Source: an uncultured Verrucomicrobiota bacterium (GTDB taxonomy: Bacteria > Verrucomicrobiota > Verrucomicrobiia > Limisphaerales > UBA9464). From it: DNA of 47,415 bases. The stretch's first letter is position 1, and each line of letters starts with the position of its first letter. Made by a program: the position numbers and the translations under genes. The notes below the pieces were generated by a model. The model did no database searches. It was not told where the DNA came from and saw only the letters and a program-made list of their open reading frames with translations. The stretch is from assembly GCA_903907925.1 (NCBI GenBank), contig CAIVQB010000099.1, positions 1 through 47,415 on the forward strand, in the 5' to 3' direction. Below are positions 1-7,637 of this stretch, piece by piece.

Positions 1-1106
1 CGATCACCCGCGCAGTCCCGGATGTGGGTTATCTGCATCGCGGCGATGAAAAGATCGCCGAGAACATGACCTACACCCAGTTCATCCCGTACACGGATCG
101 ACTGGATTACCTCGCGCCCCTCGCCAACAACGTCGCTTACGCCCTCGCCGTGGAGAAGTTGATGGGCATCGACACCCAACTCCCGCCGCGTTGCCAGTAC
201 ATCCGGGTCATTTGCTCCGAACTGGCCCGCATTTCCGCGCATCTGCTCGGTCTCGGTGCCTTTGCGATGGACGTCGGTGCGCTGACCGTCTTTCTTCACA
301 CCTTCACCGAGCGCGAAAAGATCTACAATCTGTGCGAGTCGCTGACTGGTGCGCGGTTCACGACCAGCTACACCCGGATTGGTGGGCTTGCGCGGGATCT
401 GCCCCCCGGCTGGGTCGCCCAATGCCGCAAGTTCCTCGACGAGGTAGTGCTCAACATCGCCGAATCGGAAACGCTGCTGACCCGGAATCGCATCTGGGTG
501 GACCGGACCCGCGACGTGGGAGTGATTTCCCGCGAACTGGCGATCGACTACGGCCTGACCGGACCGAATCTGCGCGGCAGCGGCGTCGAATACGACGTCC
601 GCAAGGCCACACCGTATCTCGTCTACAAGGATCTCGAATTCGACATCCCGGTGGGTTCGATCGGCGATTGCTACGACCGTTACCTGGTGCGGATGGAAGA
701 GATGCGGCAAAGCGTGCGGATCCTGCGTCAATGCCTCGACCGGCTGCCCGGCGGTGCCGACAACGCCTCCCACGAGCCGATCAATATTCCGGATGGCAAG
801 ACCGTGTTGCCGGCGAAGAGCAAGGTGCTCTCCAGCATGGAAGAGTTGATCCACCAGTTCATGCTGGTCACCCAGGGCGTCAACGCGCCTCCCGGAGAAG
901 TCTATTTCGGTGCCGAGAATCCCAAGGGCGAATTGGGATTCTACATCAACAGCCGCGGGGGCGGGACGCCGCACCGGCTCAAGATTCGCGCCCCGTCGTT
1001 CGTCAATCTCAGCATCCTGCCGGCGCTGCTGCCCGGGCACATGATGAGCGATGTGGTTTCCATTCTGGGATCCATCGATTTCGTGATGGGCGAATGCGAC
1101 CGATAG
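1..1106 (+). CDS. nuoD: NADH-quinone oxidoreductase subunit D (5' partial)
   Basis: This is the 49-kDa subunit of respiratory complex I. It sits in the peripheral arm and helps form the quinone pocket with NuoB and NuoH. The frame is open to the left window edge (first complete codon at position 3), so the true start lies outside. About 367 residues are visible. They begin just before the conserved GYLHRGDEKIAE block, which carries the His of the quinone site, and run through the PPRCQYIRVI and ARISAHLLGLGAF regions to the typical C-terminus DFVMGECDR. A GTG at position 24 lies inside the conserved block and is not a credible start. nuoE follows after 13 nt. nuoA-C are presumably upstream of the window. 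The identification is secure. Confidence 0.96.
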   Translation, partial: ITRAVPDVGYLHRGDEKIAENMTYTQFIPYTDRLDYLAPLANNVAYALAVEKLMGIDTQLPPRCQYIRVICSELARISAHLLGLGAFAMDVGALTVFLHTFTEREKIYNLCESLTGARFTTSYTRIGGLARDLPPGWVAQCRKFLDEVVLNIAESETLLTRNRIWVDRTRDVGVISRELAIDYGLTGPNLRGSGVEYDVRKATPYLVYKDLEFDIPVGSIGDCYDRYLVRMEEMRQSVRILRQCLDRLPGGADNASHEPINIPDGKTVLPAKSKVLSSMEELIHQFMLVTQGVNAPPGEVYFGAENPKGELGFYINSRGGGTPHRLKIRAPSFVNLSILPALLPGHMMSDVVSILGSIDFVMGECDR

Positions 1107-1119
1107 CCGTTTTTTCGCG

Positions 1120-1665
1120 ATGAGTTTTTCCATACCAGCCCCCTTGGAAGCCCGGCTCGACGAGTTGGTCACGCATTATCCGGTCAAGCGGAGTGCGTCG
1201 CTGATGTTCCTGCACGCCCTTCAGGAACATTTCGGTTACCTCTCGAATGAAGCCGTGGAATGGACCGCGACCAAGCTCGGCCTGCAGCCGGTCAACGTGT
1301 ACGAGTTGGTGACGTTTTATCCGATGTTCCGCCAGGAACCGCTCGGGACCACCCATGTGAAGGTCTGCCGGACCTTGAGCTGCGCGCTGGCTGGCAGCGG
1401 TGAGCTCCGTGATCTGTTCTGCAAAAAGCTCGGGCTGGATTCGCACGCCCACGCGCCGCAGACGACTCCCGACGGCAAGTTCACCGTGGAATTTGTGGAA
1501 TGTCTCGCCGCCTGTGGAAGCGCGCCGGTCATCTTGGTGAACGAAGACCTGCACGAGCGGGTTTCGACGTCGGAGGCGGAAAAGATTCTTGTTGAAGGTG
1601 GACGCCGTTCCGGAAGCGTGGGTGGAAGTGCCGCAAAAGGTTCGGCAAACCCTGCTGGAAAATGA
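1120..1665 (+). CDS. nuoE: NADH-quinone oxidoreductase subunit E (24 kDa)
   Basis: This is the thioredoxin-fold subunit of the NADH-input module of complex I and binds cluster N1a [2Fe-2S]. The four expected cysteines are C83, C88, C128 and C132, in the motifs CRTLSC and CLAAC. The length (181 aa) is slightly above the usual ~160-170 because of a Gly/Ser/Lys-rich tail of about 25 residues (GSVGGSAAKGSANPAGK) with no obvious function. The ATG at 1120 lies 13 nt after the nuoD stop. The stop codon (1663-1665) is only 2 nt from the 3' end of the tRNA-Gln gene encoded on the other strand, so read-through of the nuo transcript copies the antisense of that tRNA. Confidence 0.95.
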   Translation: MSFSIPAPLEARLDELVTHYPVKRSASLMFLHALQEHFGYLSNEAVEWTATKLGLQPVNVYELVTFYPMFRQEPLGTTHVKVCRTLSCALAGSGELRDLFCKKLGLDSHAHAPQTTPDGKFTVEFVECLAACGSAPVILVNEDLHERVSTSEAEKILVEGGRRSGSVGGSAAKGSANPAGK

Positions 1666-1667
1666 AT

Positions 1668-1741
1668 TGGCTGCCCGACATGGATTTGAACCATGACAAG
1701 CAGATCCAGAATCTGCTGTGCTACCGTTACACCATCGGGCA
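1668..1741 (-). tRNA. tRNA-Gln (anticodon CUG)
   Basis: The reverse complement folds into a complete cloverleaf. The 7-bp acceptor stem is TGCCCGA/TCGGGCA and the D arm is GTG-loop-CAC. The anticodon stem GCAGA/TCTGC encloses the loop TTCTGGA, so positions 34-36 read CTG. The variable region is 4 nt and the T arm is CATGG-TTCAAAT-CCATG. The discriminator is G and the CCA end is encoded (1668-1670). U1-A72 and G73 are expected for glutamine tRNA. The gene is antisense in the 129-nt gap between nuoE and nuoF, 2 nt from the nuoE stop. A candidate promoter lies at 1759-1786 on the same strand. Confidence 0.95.
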
Positions 1742-1758
1742 GGCCGGAAGCGGGCGGA

Positions 1759-1786
1759 AACCTAGTCGTGTGAACCGTTGAGTCAA
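1759..1786 (-). promoter_or_regulatory. candidate sigma-70 promoter for tRNA-Gln
   Basis: On the minus strand TTGACT (1781-1786) matches the -35 consensus at 5 of 6 positions. It is followed after 16 nt by TAGGTT (1759-1764), a weak -10. Transcription would start about 10 nt before the tRNA 5' end. The -35 box lies only about 9 nt upstream of the nuoF start codon on the other strand. Confidence 0.4.
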
Positions 1787-1794
1787 GCATTGCC

Positions 1795-3222
1795 ATGCCG
1801 GAACAGTTCAAATTAATCCTCCAGCACCTCGATGAGCCGGGCTACACCCCGGATCTGGCGTGCTATCTCCGTCACGGGGGATATGAGGCATTGAAGAAGG
1901 CCCTGGCGACCGCTCCGCGCGATCTGCCCGATGGGAAGAAACTGTCGCCGCGCGAGGTGGTTCGTGAGGATGTCAAAGCGTCGGGCCTGCGTGGCCGCGG
2001 CGGTGCCGGCTTCAGCGCCGGCCTCAAATGGAGCTTCGTTGATCGCCGCAGCGGCAAGCCGATTTACCTCATCTGCAACGCCGACGAATCCGAGCCGGGC
2101 ACCTTCAAGGATCGCCAGATTCTGCACAAGGATCCGCACCAGTTGATCGAGGGGATGGTCATCTCCTGCTGGGCCAACGACGTGAAGCTGGCCTACATCT
2201 ACATCCGTGGCGAAATGCCCAAGGCGGCCCGTTTGCTGGAGGAGGCGCTGGCCGAGGCGCGTTCGAACGGATTCCTCGGGAAGAACATTCTCGGATCCGG
2301 CTACGATCTGGAGATCCACGTCCACCGCGGCGCGGGCGCGTACATCTGCGGTGAGGAAACCGGACTGATCGAATCGCTCGAAGGCAAGCGGGCCTATCCG
2401 CGGATCAAGCCGCCTTATTTTCCGGCGGTGCTCGGGCTCTACATGTGCCCGACCATCGTCAACAACGTCGAGACGCTCTGCCACGTCAAACACATCGTCA
2501 CGATGGGCGCGGCTGAATACGCCAAGCTCGGCACGCCGAACAATACCGGCACCCGCATCGTGAGCCTCAGCGGCGATGTGAAACGCCCGGGATACTACGA
2601 GATTCAGGTCGGCCGCGTGACGCTGGGCGAATTGATCTTTCACGAAAACTTCGGCGGCGGTCTCCGTTCGGGGCGTTCGTTGAAGGCGGTGATTCCTGGA
2701 GGCTCGTCCTCCAAGGTTTTGAAGGCCGGCGAGGTCTTCAAACTCAACCGCAAGGGTGCGGACGGCCAGATGACCAAGGTCGACGTCCCGATGCTCGATC
2801 TGCCCTACGATTTCGATTCATTGCAGGGCGCCGGCACGATGTCCGGTTCCAGCGCCATCATCGTGCTCGATGATTCGCGCAGCATGGTGGAAACGCTGGC
2901 CAACCTGTCCGAGTTCTACTCCCACGAGAGCTGCGGCCAGTGCACCCCGTGCCGGGAAGGCGCGTTGTGGCTGGCCAAGGGAACCCACCGCCTCGCGCAT
3001 GGCGACGGACGGAAACAGGATGCCGCCTACCTCTCGCACATCGCCCAGAACATTCAGGGCCGGACGATCTGCGCCTTCGGTGAAGCGGCGGCCTGGCCGG
3101 TGTTGAGTTTTGTGAAGAAGTTCAAGGACGAGTTCGAGGCCAAGGGCGCCGCCGATGAGGCCGCCCGCGCCGCGGCTCCGGCCCGTGACCCGAAGCGTCC
3201 GGCGGCGTCCCAACCTCATTGA
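1795..3222 (+). CDS. nuoF: NADH-quinone oxidoreductase subunit F (51 kDa, NADH/FMN binding)
   Basis: This is the catalytic NADH dehydrogenase subunit of complex I. It oxidises NADH, passes electrons to FMN and then to cluster N3. The glycine-rich NADH/FMN region GLRGRGGAGF is at about residues 64-73 and NADESEPGTFKDR at about 95-107. GAYICGEETGLIESLEG follows. The N3 ligands are C380, C383 and C386 in SCGQCTPC, plus C426. The length (475 aa) is somewhat above the usual ~430 because of a C-terminal Ala/Pro-rich tail. The ATG at 1795 is the first in-frame start after the tRNA gene, and the upstream space is taken by the tRNA and its promoter. nuoG follows after 7 nt. Confidence 0.96.
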   Translation: MPEQFKLILQHLDEPGYTPDLACYLRHGGYEALKKALATAPRDLPDGKKLSPREVVREDVKASGLRGRGGAGFSAGLKWSFVDRRSGKPIYLICNADESEPGTFKDRQILHKDPHQLIEGMVISCWANDVKLAYIYIRGEMPKAARLLEEALAEARSNGFLGKNILGSGYDLEIHVHRGAGAYICGEETGLIESLEGKRAYPRIKPPYFPAVLGLYMCPTIVNNVETLCHVKHIVTMGAAEYAKLGTPNNTGTRIVSLSGDVKRPGYYEIQVGRVTLGELIFHENFGGGLRSGRSLKAVIPGGSSSKVLKAGEVFKLNRKGADGQMTKVDVPMLDLPYDFDSLQGAGTMSGSSAIIVLDDSRSMVETLANLSEFYSHESCGQCTPCREGALWLAKGTHRLAHGDGRKQDAAYLSHIAQNIQGRTICAFGEAAAWPVLSFVKKFKDEFEAKGAADEAARAAAPARDPKRPAASQPH

Positions 3223-3229
3223 TCGAGCA

Positions 3230-4945
3230 ATGTCCGCCACCGCCACACTCCCAGCGCCCGCCGCGGTTCCACCGCCGCCGCCCGAGACCGTGACCGTCAA
3301 GGTCAACGGCAAGACCGTTCAGGTGCCCAAGACGATGCCGAACTGGCAGGGCAAGCCGGAGCCGACCACGATGCTCCAGGCGGCTCGCGTCGCCGGCGTG
3401 GAAATCCCGCACTATTGCTATCACGACAAGCTGCCGGTCGCCGGCAACTGCCGCATGTGTCTGGTGGAGTGCGGCACGCCCATGATGGGTCCGGACCGCA
3501 AGCCGGTTCTCAACGAGGATGGCACGCCCAAGATCGCCCGCTCGGTGCTGCCCTACGAACCCGGAACGCCCCGTGGTGTCATCGCCTGCGCGACCCCGAT
3601 TTCGCCGGGGATGGAGATTTACGCCGATTCACCGGCCACGCACCAGATGCGCGAGGCGGTGTTGGAATCGCTACTGATCAATCATCCGCTCGATTGCCCG
3701 ATCTGCGATCAGGCCGGCGAATGCAAGCTTCAGGAGTATTCGGTTGAGCACGGCCAGGCGGAAAGCCGGTTCGTCGAGGCCAAGGTTCACAAGCCGAAGG
3801 CGGTGGATCTCGGACCCCGCATCATTCTCGACGACGAACGCTGCATCCTCTGCACGCGGTGCATCCGGTTCACCAAGGACATTGTCAACGACGACGCCCT
3901 CGGCATCGTGAACCGAGGTTCGTACAACACCATCTCGGCGTTCCCGGGGAAGGCGTTCGACAACAATTACACGCTGAACACGGTCGATCTCTGCCCGGTC
4001 GGCGCGCTGACCTCGAAGGATTTCCGGTTCAAGATGCGGGTGTGGTTCCTCAAGGAAACCTCCAGTGTCTGCACCAGCTGCGGCACCGGCTGCAATATCA
4101 CCGTCGGCGCCCGCGAGGGAGTCATTCATCGCTTTGAGCCCCGCTCGAACGATGCGGTCAACGGTCCGTGGATGTGTGATTCGGGACGCCTGAATTACAA
4201 GTGGATTGGCCGGGCTGACCGTTTGCGCGAGGTTCGGATCGGCGGTCGCCGTTCGAACTGGTCGACGGCCCTGCGCGAAATCTCCGGCAAACTTTCAACC
4301 GCTCCCGCCGGCAGCGTCGCGATCGTCGCCAGCGCGCGTCAGACCAACGAGGAGTTGTATCTTCTCAAGCGTCTCGCCACCCGGTTGGGCGCGATCACCG
4401 ATTCCATCGTTCGCGAAGGTGAGGCCGATGGACTTCTCGTTTCCGCCGACCGCAATCCGAACAGCAACGGAGTCCGTCTCACCGGCATGGCCTATACCGA
4501 GGCCGGGATTCAATTGCCCAAGATCGCGGCGGGCATCGCGGCCGGCACGATCCGGTCGTTGATCGTTTTCGGCGAAGACGTGACCGCTCACGGCCTGGAT
4601 GCCGGTCTGCTCGCCAAACTCGATCTGCTGGTGGTCAGCGATGTCCTTCCCAATCCAACGACCGAGGCTGCCACTCATTTGCTGCCCGGCGCGGCACCCG
4701 TCGAAAAACGCGGGACCCTGGTGAACACCAAAGGCCGGCTGCAGAAGTTCAACAAAGCCGTCGAGGCTCCCGGCGATGCACGGCCCGAAGTCGAATTCCT
4801 CCAGGAACTGGTGGAGGCCGTCGCGGGTCCGATCGGTACGGCCACCATCGAAGGCCTGTTCAACCGCATGACCGCCGAGATCGCCGGCTTTGGCGGGGTT
4901 CAATGGGCTGCCGTGGGGGACACCGGAATCACCCTTTCCCTCTGA
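3230..4945 (+). CDS. nuoG: NADH-quinone oxidoreductase subunit G (75 kDa, short form)
   Basis: This is the iron-sulfur electron-wire subunit of complex I. Start chosen: ATG at 3230, 7 nt after the nuoF stop; the frame is open further upstream only as overlap with nuoF. Ligand sets can be read directly. N1b uses C63, C74, C77 and C120. N5 uses H152, C156, C159 and C165. N4 uses C205, C208, C211 and C255. A further set, C281, C284, C288 and C316 (Cx2Cx3Cx27C), matches the off-path cluster N7 known from some bacteria. The protein is 571 aa, against roughly 690-900 in well-studied homologues, because the C-terminal molybdopterin-oxidoreductase-like domain is strongly shortened. The N-terminus has a Pro/Ala-rich extension of about 20 residues. 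Confidence 0.94.
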   Translation: MSATATLPAPAAVPPPPPETVTVKVNGKTVQVPKTMPNWQGKPEPTTMLQAARVAGVEIPHYCYHDKLPVAGNCRMCLVECGTPMMGPDRKPVLNEDGTPKIARSVLPYEPGTPRGVIACATPISPGMEIYADSPATHQMREAVLESLLINHPLDCPICDQAGECKLQEYSVEHGQAESRFVEAKVHKPKAVDLGPRIILDDERCILCTRCIRFTKDIVNDDALGIVNRGSYNTISAFPGKAFDNNYTLNTVDLCPVGALTSKDFRFKMRVWFLKETSSVCTSCGTGCNITVGAREGVIHRFEPRSNDAVNGPWMCDSGRLNYKWIGRADRLREVRIGGRRSNWSTALREISGKLSTAPAGSVAIVASARQTNEELYLLKRLATRLGAITDSIVREGEADGLLVSADRNPNSNGVRLTGMAYTEAGIQLPKIAAGIAAGTIRSLIVFGEDVTAHGLDAGLLAKLDLLVVSDVLPNPTTEAATHLLPGAAPVEKRGTLVNTKGRLQKFNKAVEAPGDARPEVEFLQELVEAVAGPIGTATIEGLFNRMTAEIAGFGGVQWAAVGDTGITLSL

Positions 4946-4957
4946 TTTTCAGACGCA

Positions 4958-6046
4958 ATGGACTTCCTTCAAAATCTCGACCCCACGGTCCAGTTCATCC
5001 TGTTCAGCGTGGTGAAGATCGGCGTGGTCTTCGGCGTGACGATGTCCTTCGTCGCCTACTCGGTGCTCGTGGAACGCAAGGTCTCGGCCTGGATTCAGGA
5101 CCGCGTCGGCCCGAACCGGACGGCACCGCCGATGGCGCAGTTCGTTCCCATTCTCGGACCGTTCCTGACCCGTCTCGGCATTTTCCAACCGATGGCGGAC
5201 GGATTGAAATTCCTGCTGAAGGAAGATTTCACCCCGAGCTATGTCCGGAAGGTCTACTTCTGGATCGCCCCGGCCATCGCGGTCATTCCGGCGTTTCTGA
5301 CTCTGGCGGTGATTCCGTTCGGCTCCACCTTGGGAAATCCGGGCAACAAGATGGTGATCGCCGATCTCGACGTCGGCATCCTCTACACCTTCGGCATCGT
5401 GTCGCTCGGTGTGTACGGCATCGTGCTGGCCGGCTACGCGGCCAATTCGAAGTACCCGTTTCTCGGTGGCATCCGCTCGAGTGCGCAGATGATTTCCTAC
5501 GAGATCGCGATGGGCATGAGCGTGGTGTCGGTGTTCCTGCTGGTCGGTGACCTCAACCTGTCCAAGGTGATCGAGTATCAGGCTCACGGTGGCTGGCTGG
5601 TGTTCAAGCAACCGCTCGCCTTCTTTATTTTCCTGGTGGCGGCGTTCGCCGAGACCAACCGGCTGCCGTTCGATCTTCCGGAATCGGAGTCCGAACTCGT
5701 CGGCGGGTACCACACTGAATACAGCTCGATGAAGTTCGCCCTCTTCTTCCTCGGGGAGTACGCCAACATGATCGCCAGTTCGGCGATGATGGTGACCCTG
5801 TTCTTCGGCGGATGGACGCTGCCCTTCATCGGCGACCCGGCCTCCGGGCTGCTGGGCGGACTGCTTCACATCGGCATCTTCGTGGCGAAGATGTGCGCCT
5901 TCATGGTCTTGTTTATCTGGGTCCGCTGGATGTTCCCGCGGTTCCGGTATGACCAGTTGATGGACCTCGGATGGCGCCGGTTCATTCCGCTGGCGCTGGC
6001 CAACATTCTCGTGACCGCCCTCGTGGTCGCCTTCGTTAACCGATAA
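4958..6046 (+). CDS. nuoH: NADH-quinone oxidoreductase subunit H
   Basis: This is a membrane subunit of complex I at the joint between the peripheral and membrane arms. It forms the entrance of the quinone tunnel. It has 362 aa with about eight hydrophobic segments. The conserved LVERKVSAWIQDRVGPNR block follows the first helix, and the acidic loop AETNRLPFDLPESESELVGG precedes the later helices; both are hallmarks of the family. The ATG at 4958 lies 12 nt after the nuoG stop, and nuoI follows after 6 nt. Length is normal and nothing is unusual. Confidence 0.96.
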   Translation: MDFLQNLDPTVQFILFSVVKIGVVFGVTMSFVAYSVLVERKVSAWIQDRVGPNRTAPPMAQFVPILGPFLTRLGIFQPMADGLKFLLKEDFTPSYVRKVYFWIAPAIAVIPAFLTLAVIPFGSTLGNPGNKMVIADLDVGILYTFGIVSLGVYGIVLAGYAANSKYPFLGGIRSSAQMISYEIAMGMSVVSVFLLVGDLNLSKVIEYQAHGGWLVFKQPLAFFIFLVAAFAETNRLPFDLPESESELVGGYHTEYSSMKFALFFLGEYANMIASSAMMVTLFFGGWTLPFIGDPASGLLGGLLHIGIFVAKMCAFMVLFIWVRWMFPRFRYDQLMDLGWRRFIPLALANILVTALVVAFVNR

Positions 6047-6052
6047 GGACGC

Positions 6053-6649
6053 ATGAGCACCAAGGTTGTTGAACGCAAACCGCTGACCGCCTGGGAGCGA
6101 TCGTACGTGCCCTCGATCCTCGGTGGGCTCGGCGTCACGTGGAAACATTTCAAGCGGACCGCTCCGTTCCTCGGCAACAAGCCGATCACGATGGAGTATC
6201 CGGAGCAGAAATGGGTGGTCCCCGAGGGCTATCGCGGCGCGCCGTACCTGGTGAAGGATCAGGATGGGGCGACCAAGTGCGTGAGCTGCCAGCTTTGTGA
6301 ATTCGTCTGTCCGCCCAAGGCGATCCGGATCACGCCGCCGGGTGCGGAAGGCCAGCCTGCCGACCGGGCCAACGCGGAAAAGATGCCGCTCGAGTTCGAG
6401 ATCAACATGCTCCGCTGCATCTTTTGCGGGCTGTGCCAGGAGGTCTGTCCCGAGGAGGCCATTTTCCTTCAAAAGGACTATTCGCTGACCGGCGTTTCTC
6501 GCGAGGAAATGGTCTACGACAAGGAAAAGCTCCTGAAGCTCGGCGGCACTCACGCGGGTGTCCAGAAGTGGAAGCACAAGCTGGAGGAGGCCGCGGAACA
6601 GGAGACGTTCCCGGTTGAAACCGCCGCGGCGACCGAGGCGACGAAATAG
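6053..6649 (+). CDS. nuoI: NADH-quinone oxidoreductase subunit I (2x[4Fe-4S] ferredoxin)
   Basis: This is the ferredoxin-like subunit carrying clusters N6a and N6b, which pass electrons to the terminal cluster N2 in NuoB. The two CxxCxxCxxxC(P) motifs are C76/C79/C82/C86 and C122/C125/C128/C132. The protein has 198 aa, at the longer end of the family, with an N-terminal amphipathic stretch of about 60 residues and a Glu/Ala-rich tail. The ATG at 6053 follows nuoH after 6 nt, and nuoJ starts 15 nt after the stop. Confidence 0.95.
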   Translation: MSTKVVERKPLTAWERSYVPSILGGLGVTWKHFKRTAPFLGNKPITMEYPEQKWVVPEGYRGAPYLVKDQDGATKCVSCQLCEFVCPPKAIRITPPGAEGQPADRANAEKMPLEFEINMLRCIFCGLCQEVCPEEAIFLQKDYSLTGVSREEMVYDKEKLLKLGGTHAGVQKWKHKLEEAAEQETFPVETAAATEATK

Positions 6650-6664
6650 GAACCAGGTCCCACC

Positions 6665-7171
6665 ATGCCCGAGTTTACCGACCTTCTTTTTTACGCCTTC
6701 GCCGGGTTGACGCTGCTCTGCGGCTTCCTCTGCGTGGCCAATCCGCTCAGCCGCAATCCGGTTACCAGCGCGATGTTCCTGGTGCTCACCATCATTTCGA
6801 TGGCCGGCCTCTTCGTTCTGCTGCACGCCTTCTTCCTCGCCGCCGTCCAGGTGCTGGTCTACGCCGGCGCGGTGATGGTTCTCTTCCTGTTCGTGATCAT
6901 GTTGCTGAACATCAAGGAGGAGGAACGGCGCAAGATGAACATCGCCGCGGTGGGCGTTGGTGCGGTTGCGGTCGCGACGCTGGCCGGAATCCTGGTCCGC
7001 GCCCTCTGGCATGCGACGCCGCTGGCGACGACGGCGACGGTGGAGGGATCCACCCGGACGCTCGGGCGCATCCTGTTCACCCGCTATCTGCTGCCGTTTG
7101 AAGTGCTGTCCGTCCTCCTGCTGGTGGCCATGGTGGGAGTGATCCTGCTCAGCCGGAAGGAACTGAAATGA
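6665..7171 (+). CDS. nuoJ: NADH-quinone oxidoreductase subunit J
   Basis: This is a small membrane subunit of complex I (168 aa, five predicted transmembrane segments). It contacts NuoK and NuoA and carries the pi-bulge helix implicated in coupling. The family signature QVLVYAGAVMVLFLFVIMLL is in helix 3. Its Tyr and the following glycine-alanine run are conserved. The C-terminus LLLVAMVGVILLSRKE is typical. The ATG at 6665 sits 15 nt after the nuoI stop. A 40-nt spacer precedes nuoK. Confidence 0.94.
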   Translation: MPEFTDLLFYAFAGLTLLCGFLCVANPLSRNPVTSAMFLVLTIISMAGLFVLLHAFFLAAVQVLVYAGAVMVLFLFVIMLLNIKEEERRKMNIAAVGVGAVAVATLAGILVRALWHATPLATTATVEGSTRTLGRILFTRYLLPFEVLSVLLLVAMVGVILLSRKELK

Positions 7172-7211
7172 ACTCCGGCATCGCGCCCGTCCCAATGTTT
7201 TCCCGGTTCCC

Positions 7212-7517
7212 ATGACTCCCGGCCTTCATCATTACCTGATCGTCAGCGCGCTGCTGTTCAGCCTCGGGGTGTTCGGCGTCGTCTCCCGACGCAGCCTGCT
7301 GGTCATCTACATGAGCCTCGAATTGATGCTCAACGCCGCGAACCTCGCGCTGGTCGCGTTTTCCCAGTTCAACAACAATCTCGATGGCCAGGTGATGGTG
7401 TTTTTCATCATCACCGTGGCCGCGGCCGAGGTCGCCGTCGGACTCGCCCTCATCGTCGCGCTCTATCGCAAACGCCGTTCCGCCCACGTCGAGGACCTGA
7501 CCAGCCTCAAATATTGA
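7212..7517 (+). CDS. nuoK: NADH-quinone oxidoreductase subunit K
   Basis: This is a three-helix membrane subunit of complex I, homologous to MrpC of antiporters (101 aa, the normal size). The intramembrane glutamates expected for proton transfer are present: one in YMSLELMLNAANL (helix 2) and one in VAAAEVAVGLALIVALYR (helix 3). The stop codon at 7515-7517 overlaps by one base the ATG of a 39-codon frame that fills the gap to nuoL, giving ATGA-type spacing that could allow re-initiation. Confidence 0.95.
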   Translation: MTPGLHHYLIVSALLFSLGVFGVVSRRSLLVIYMSLELMLNAANLALVAFSQFNNNLDGQVMVFFIITVAAAEVAVGLALIVALYRKRRSAHVEDLTSLKY

Positions 7518-7636
7518 TGAACAACAACGACGCAACGGTGCCGTCCAGGATGGCCGATGAAGCGCTGATCCGCTCCATCGCCCCATGGATTCCCTCTTCG
7601 CGCCTTCCCGTCTTCGTTGTTCCCTTCTTTTTCTGA
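7517..7636 (+). CDS. candidate small ORF bridging nuoK and nuoL (39 aa)
   Basis: An ATG overlapping the nuoK stop opens 39 codons that end in TGA at 7634-7636, one base before the nuoL ATG (7638). The peptide starts MNNNDATVPSRMADEALIRS and ends in the hydrophobic run LPVFVVPFFF. I recognise no family. Its exact fit to the gap suggests either a real coupled small gene or a translated linker that carries ribosomes into nuoL. The same DNA can form a long-range stem: GAACAACAACGACG near 7519 pairs with CGTCTTCGTTGTTC near 7610-7623, with 2 mismatches. The coding call is therefore weak. Confidence 0.3.
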   Translation: MNNNDATVPSRMADEALIRSIAPWIPSSRLPVFVVPFFF

Positions 7637-7637
7637 A

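Noticed and set aside
24-26. GTG at 24 as the nuoD start
   Set aside because: The conserved NuoD sequence continues on both sides of it and the frame is open to the window edge, so the gene is simply cut by the window.
4949-7213. A 754-codon open frame on the minus strand opposite nuoH-nuoJ
   Set aside because: It is antisense to well-conserved nuo genes; its product is rich in Arg, Glu, His and Gln with no domain, as expected from reading GC-rich codons backwards.
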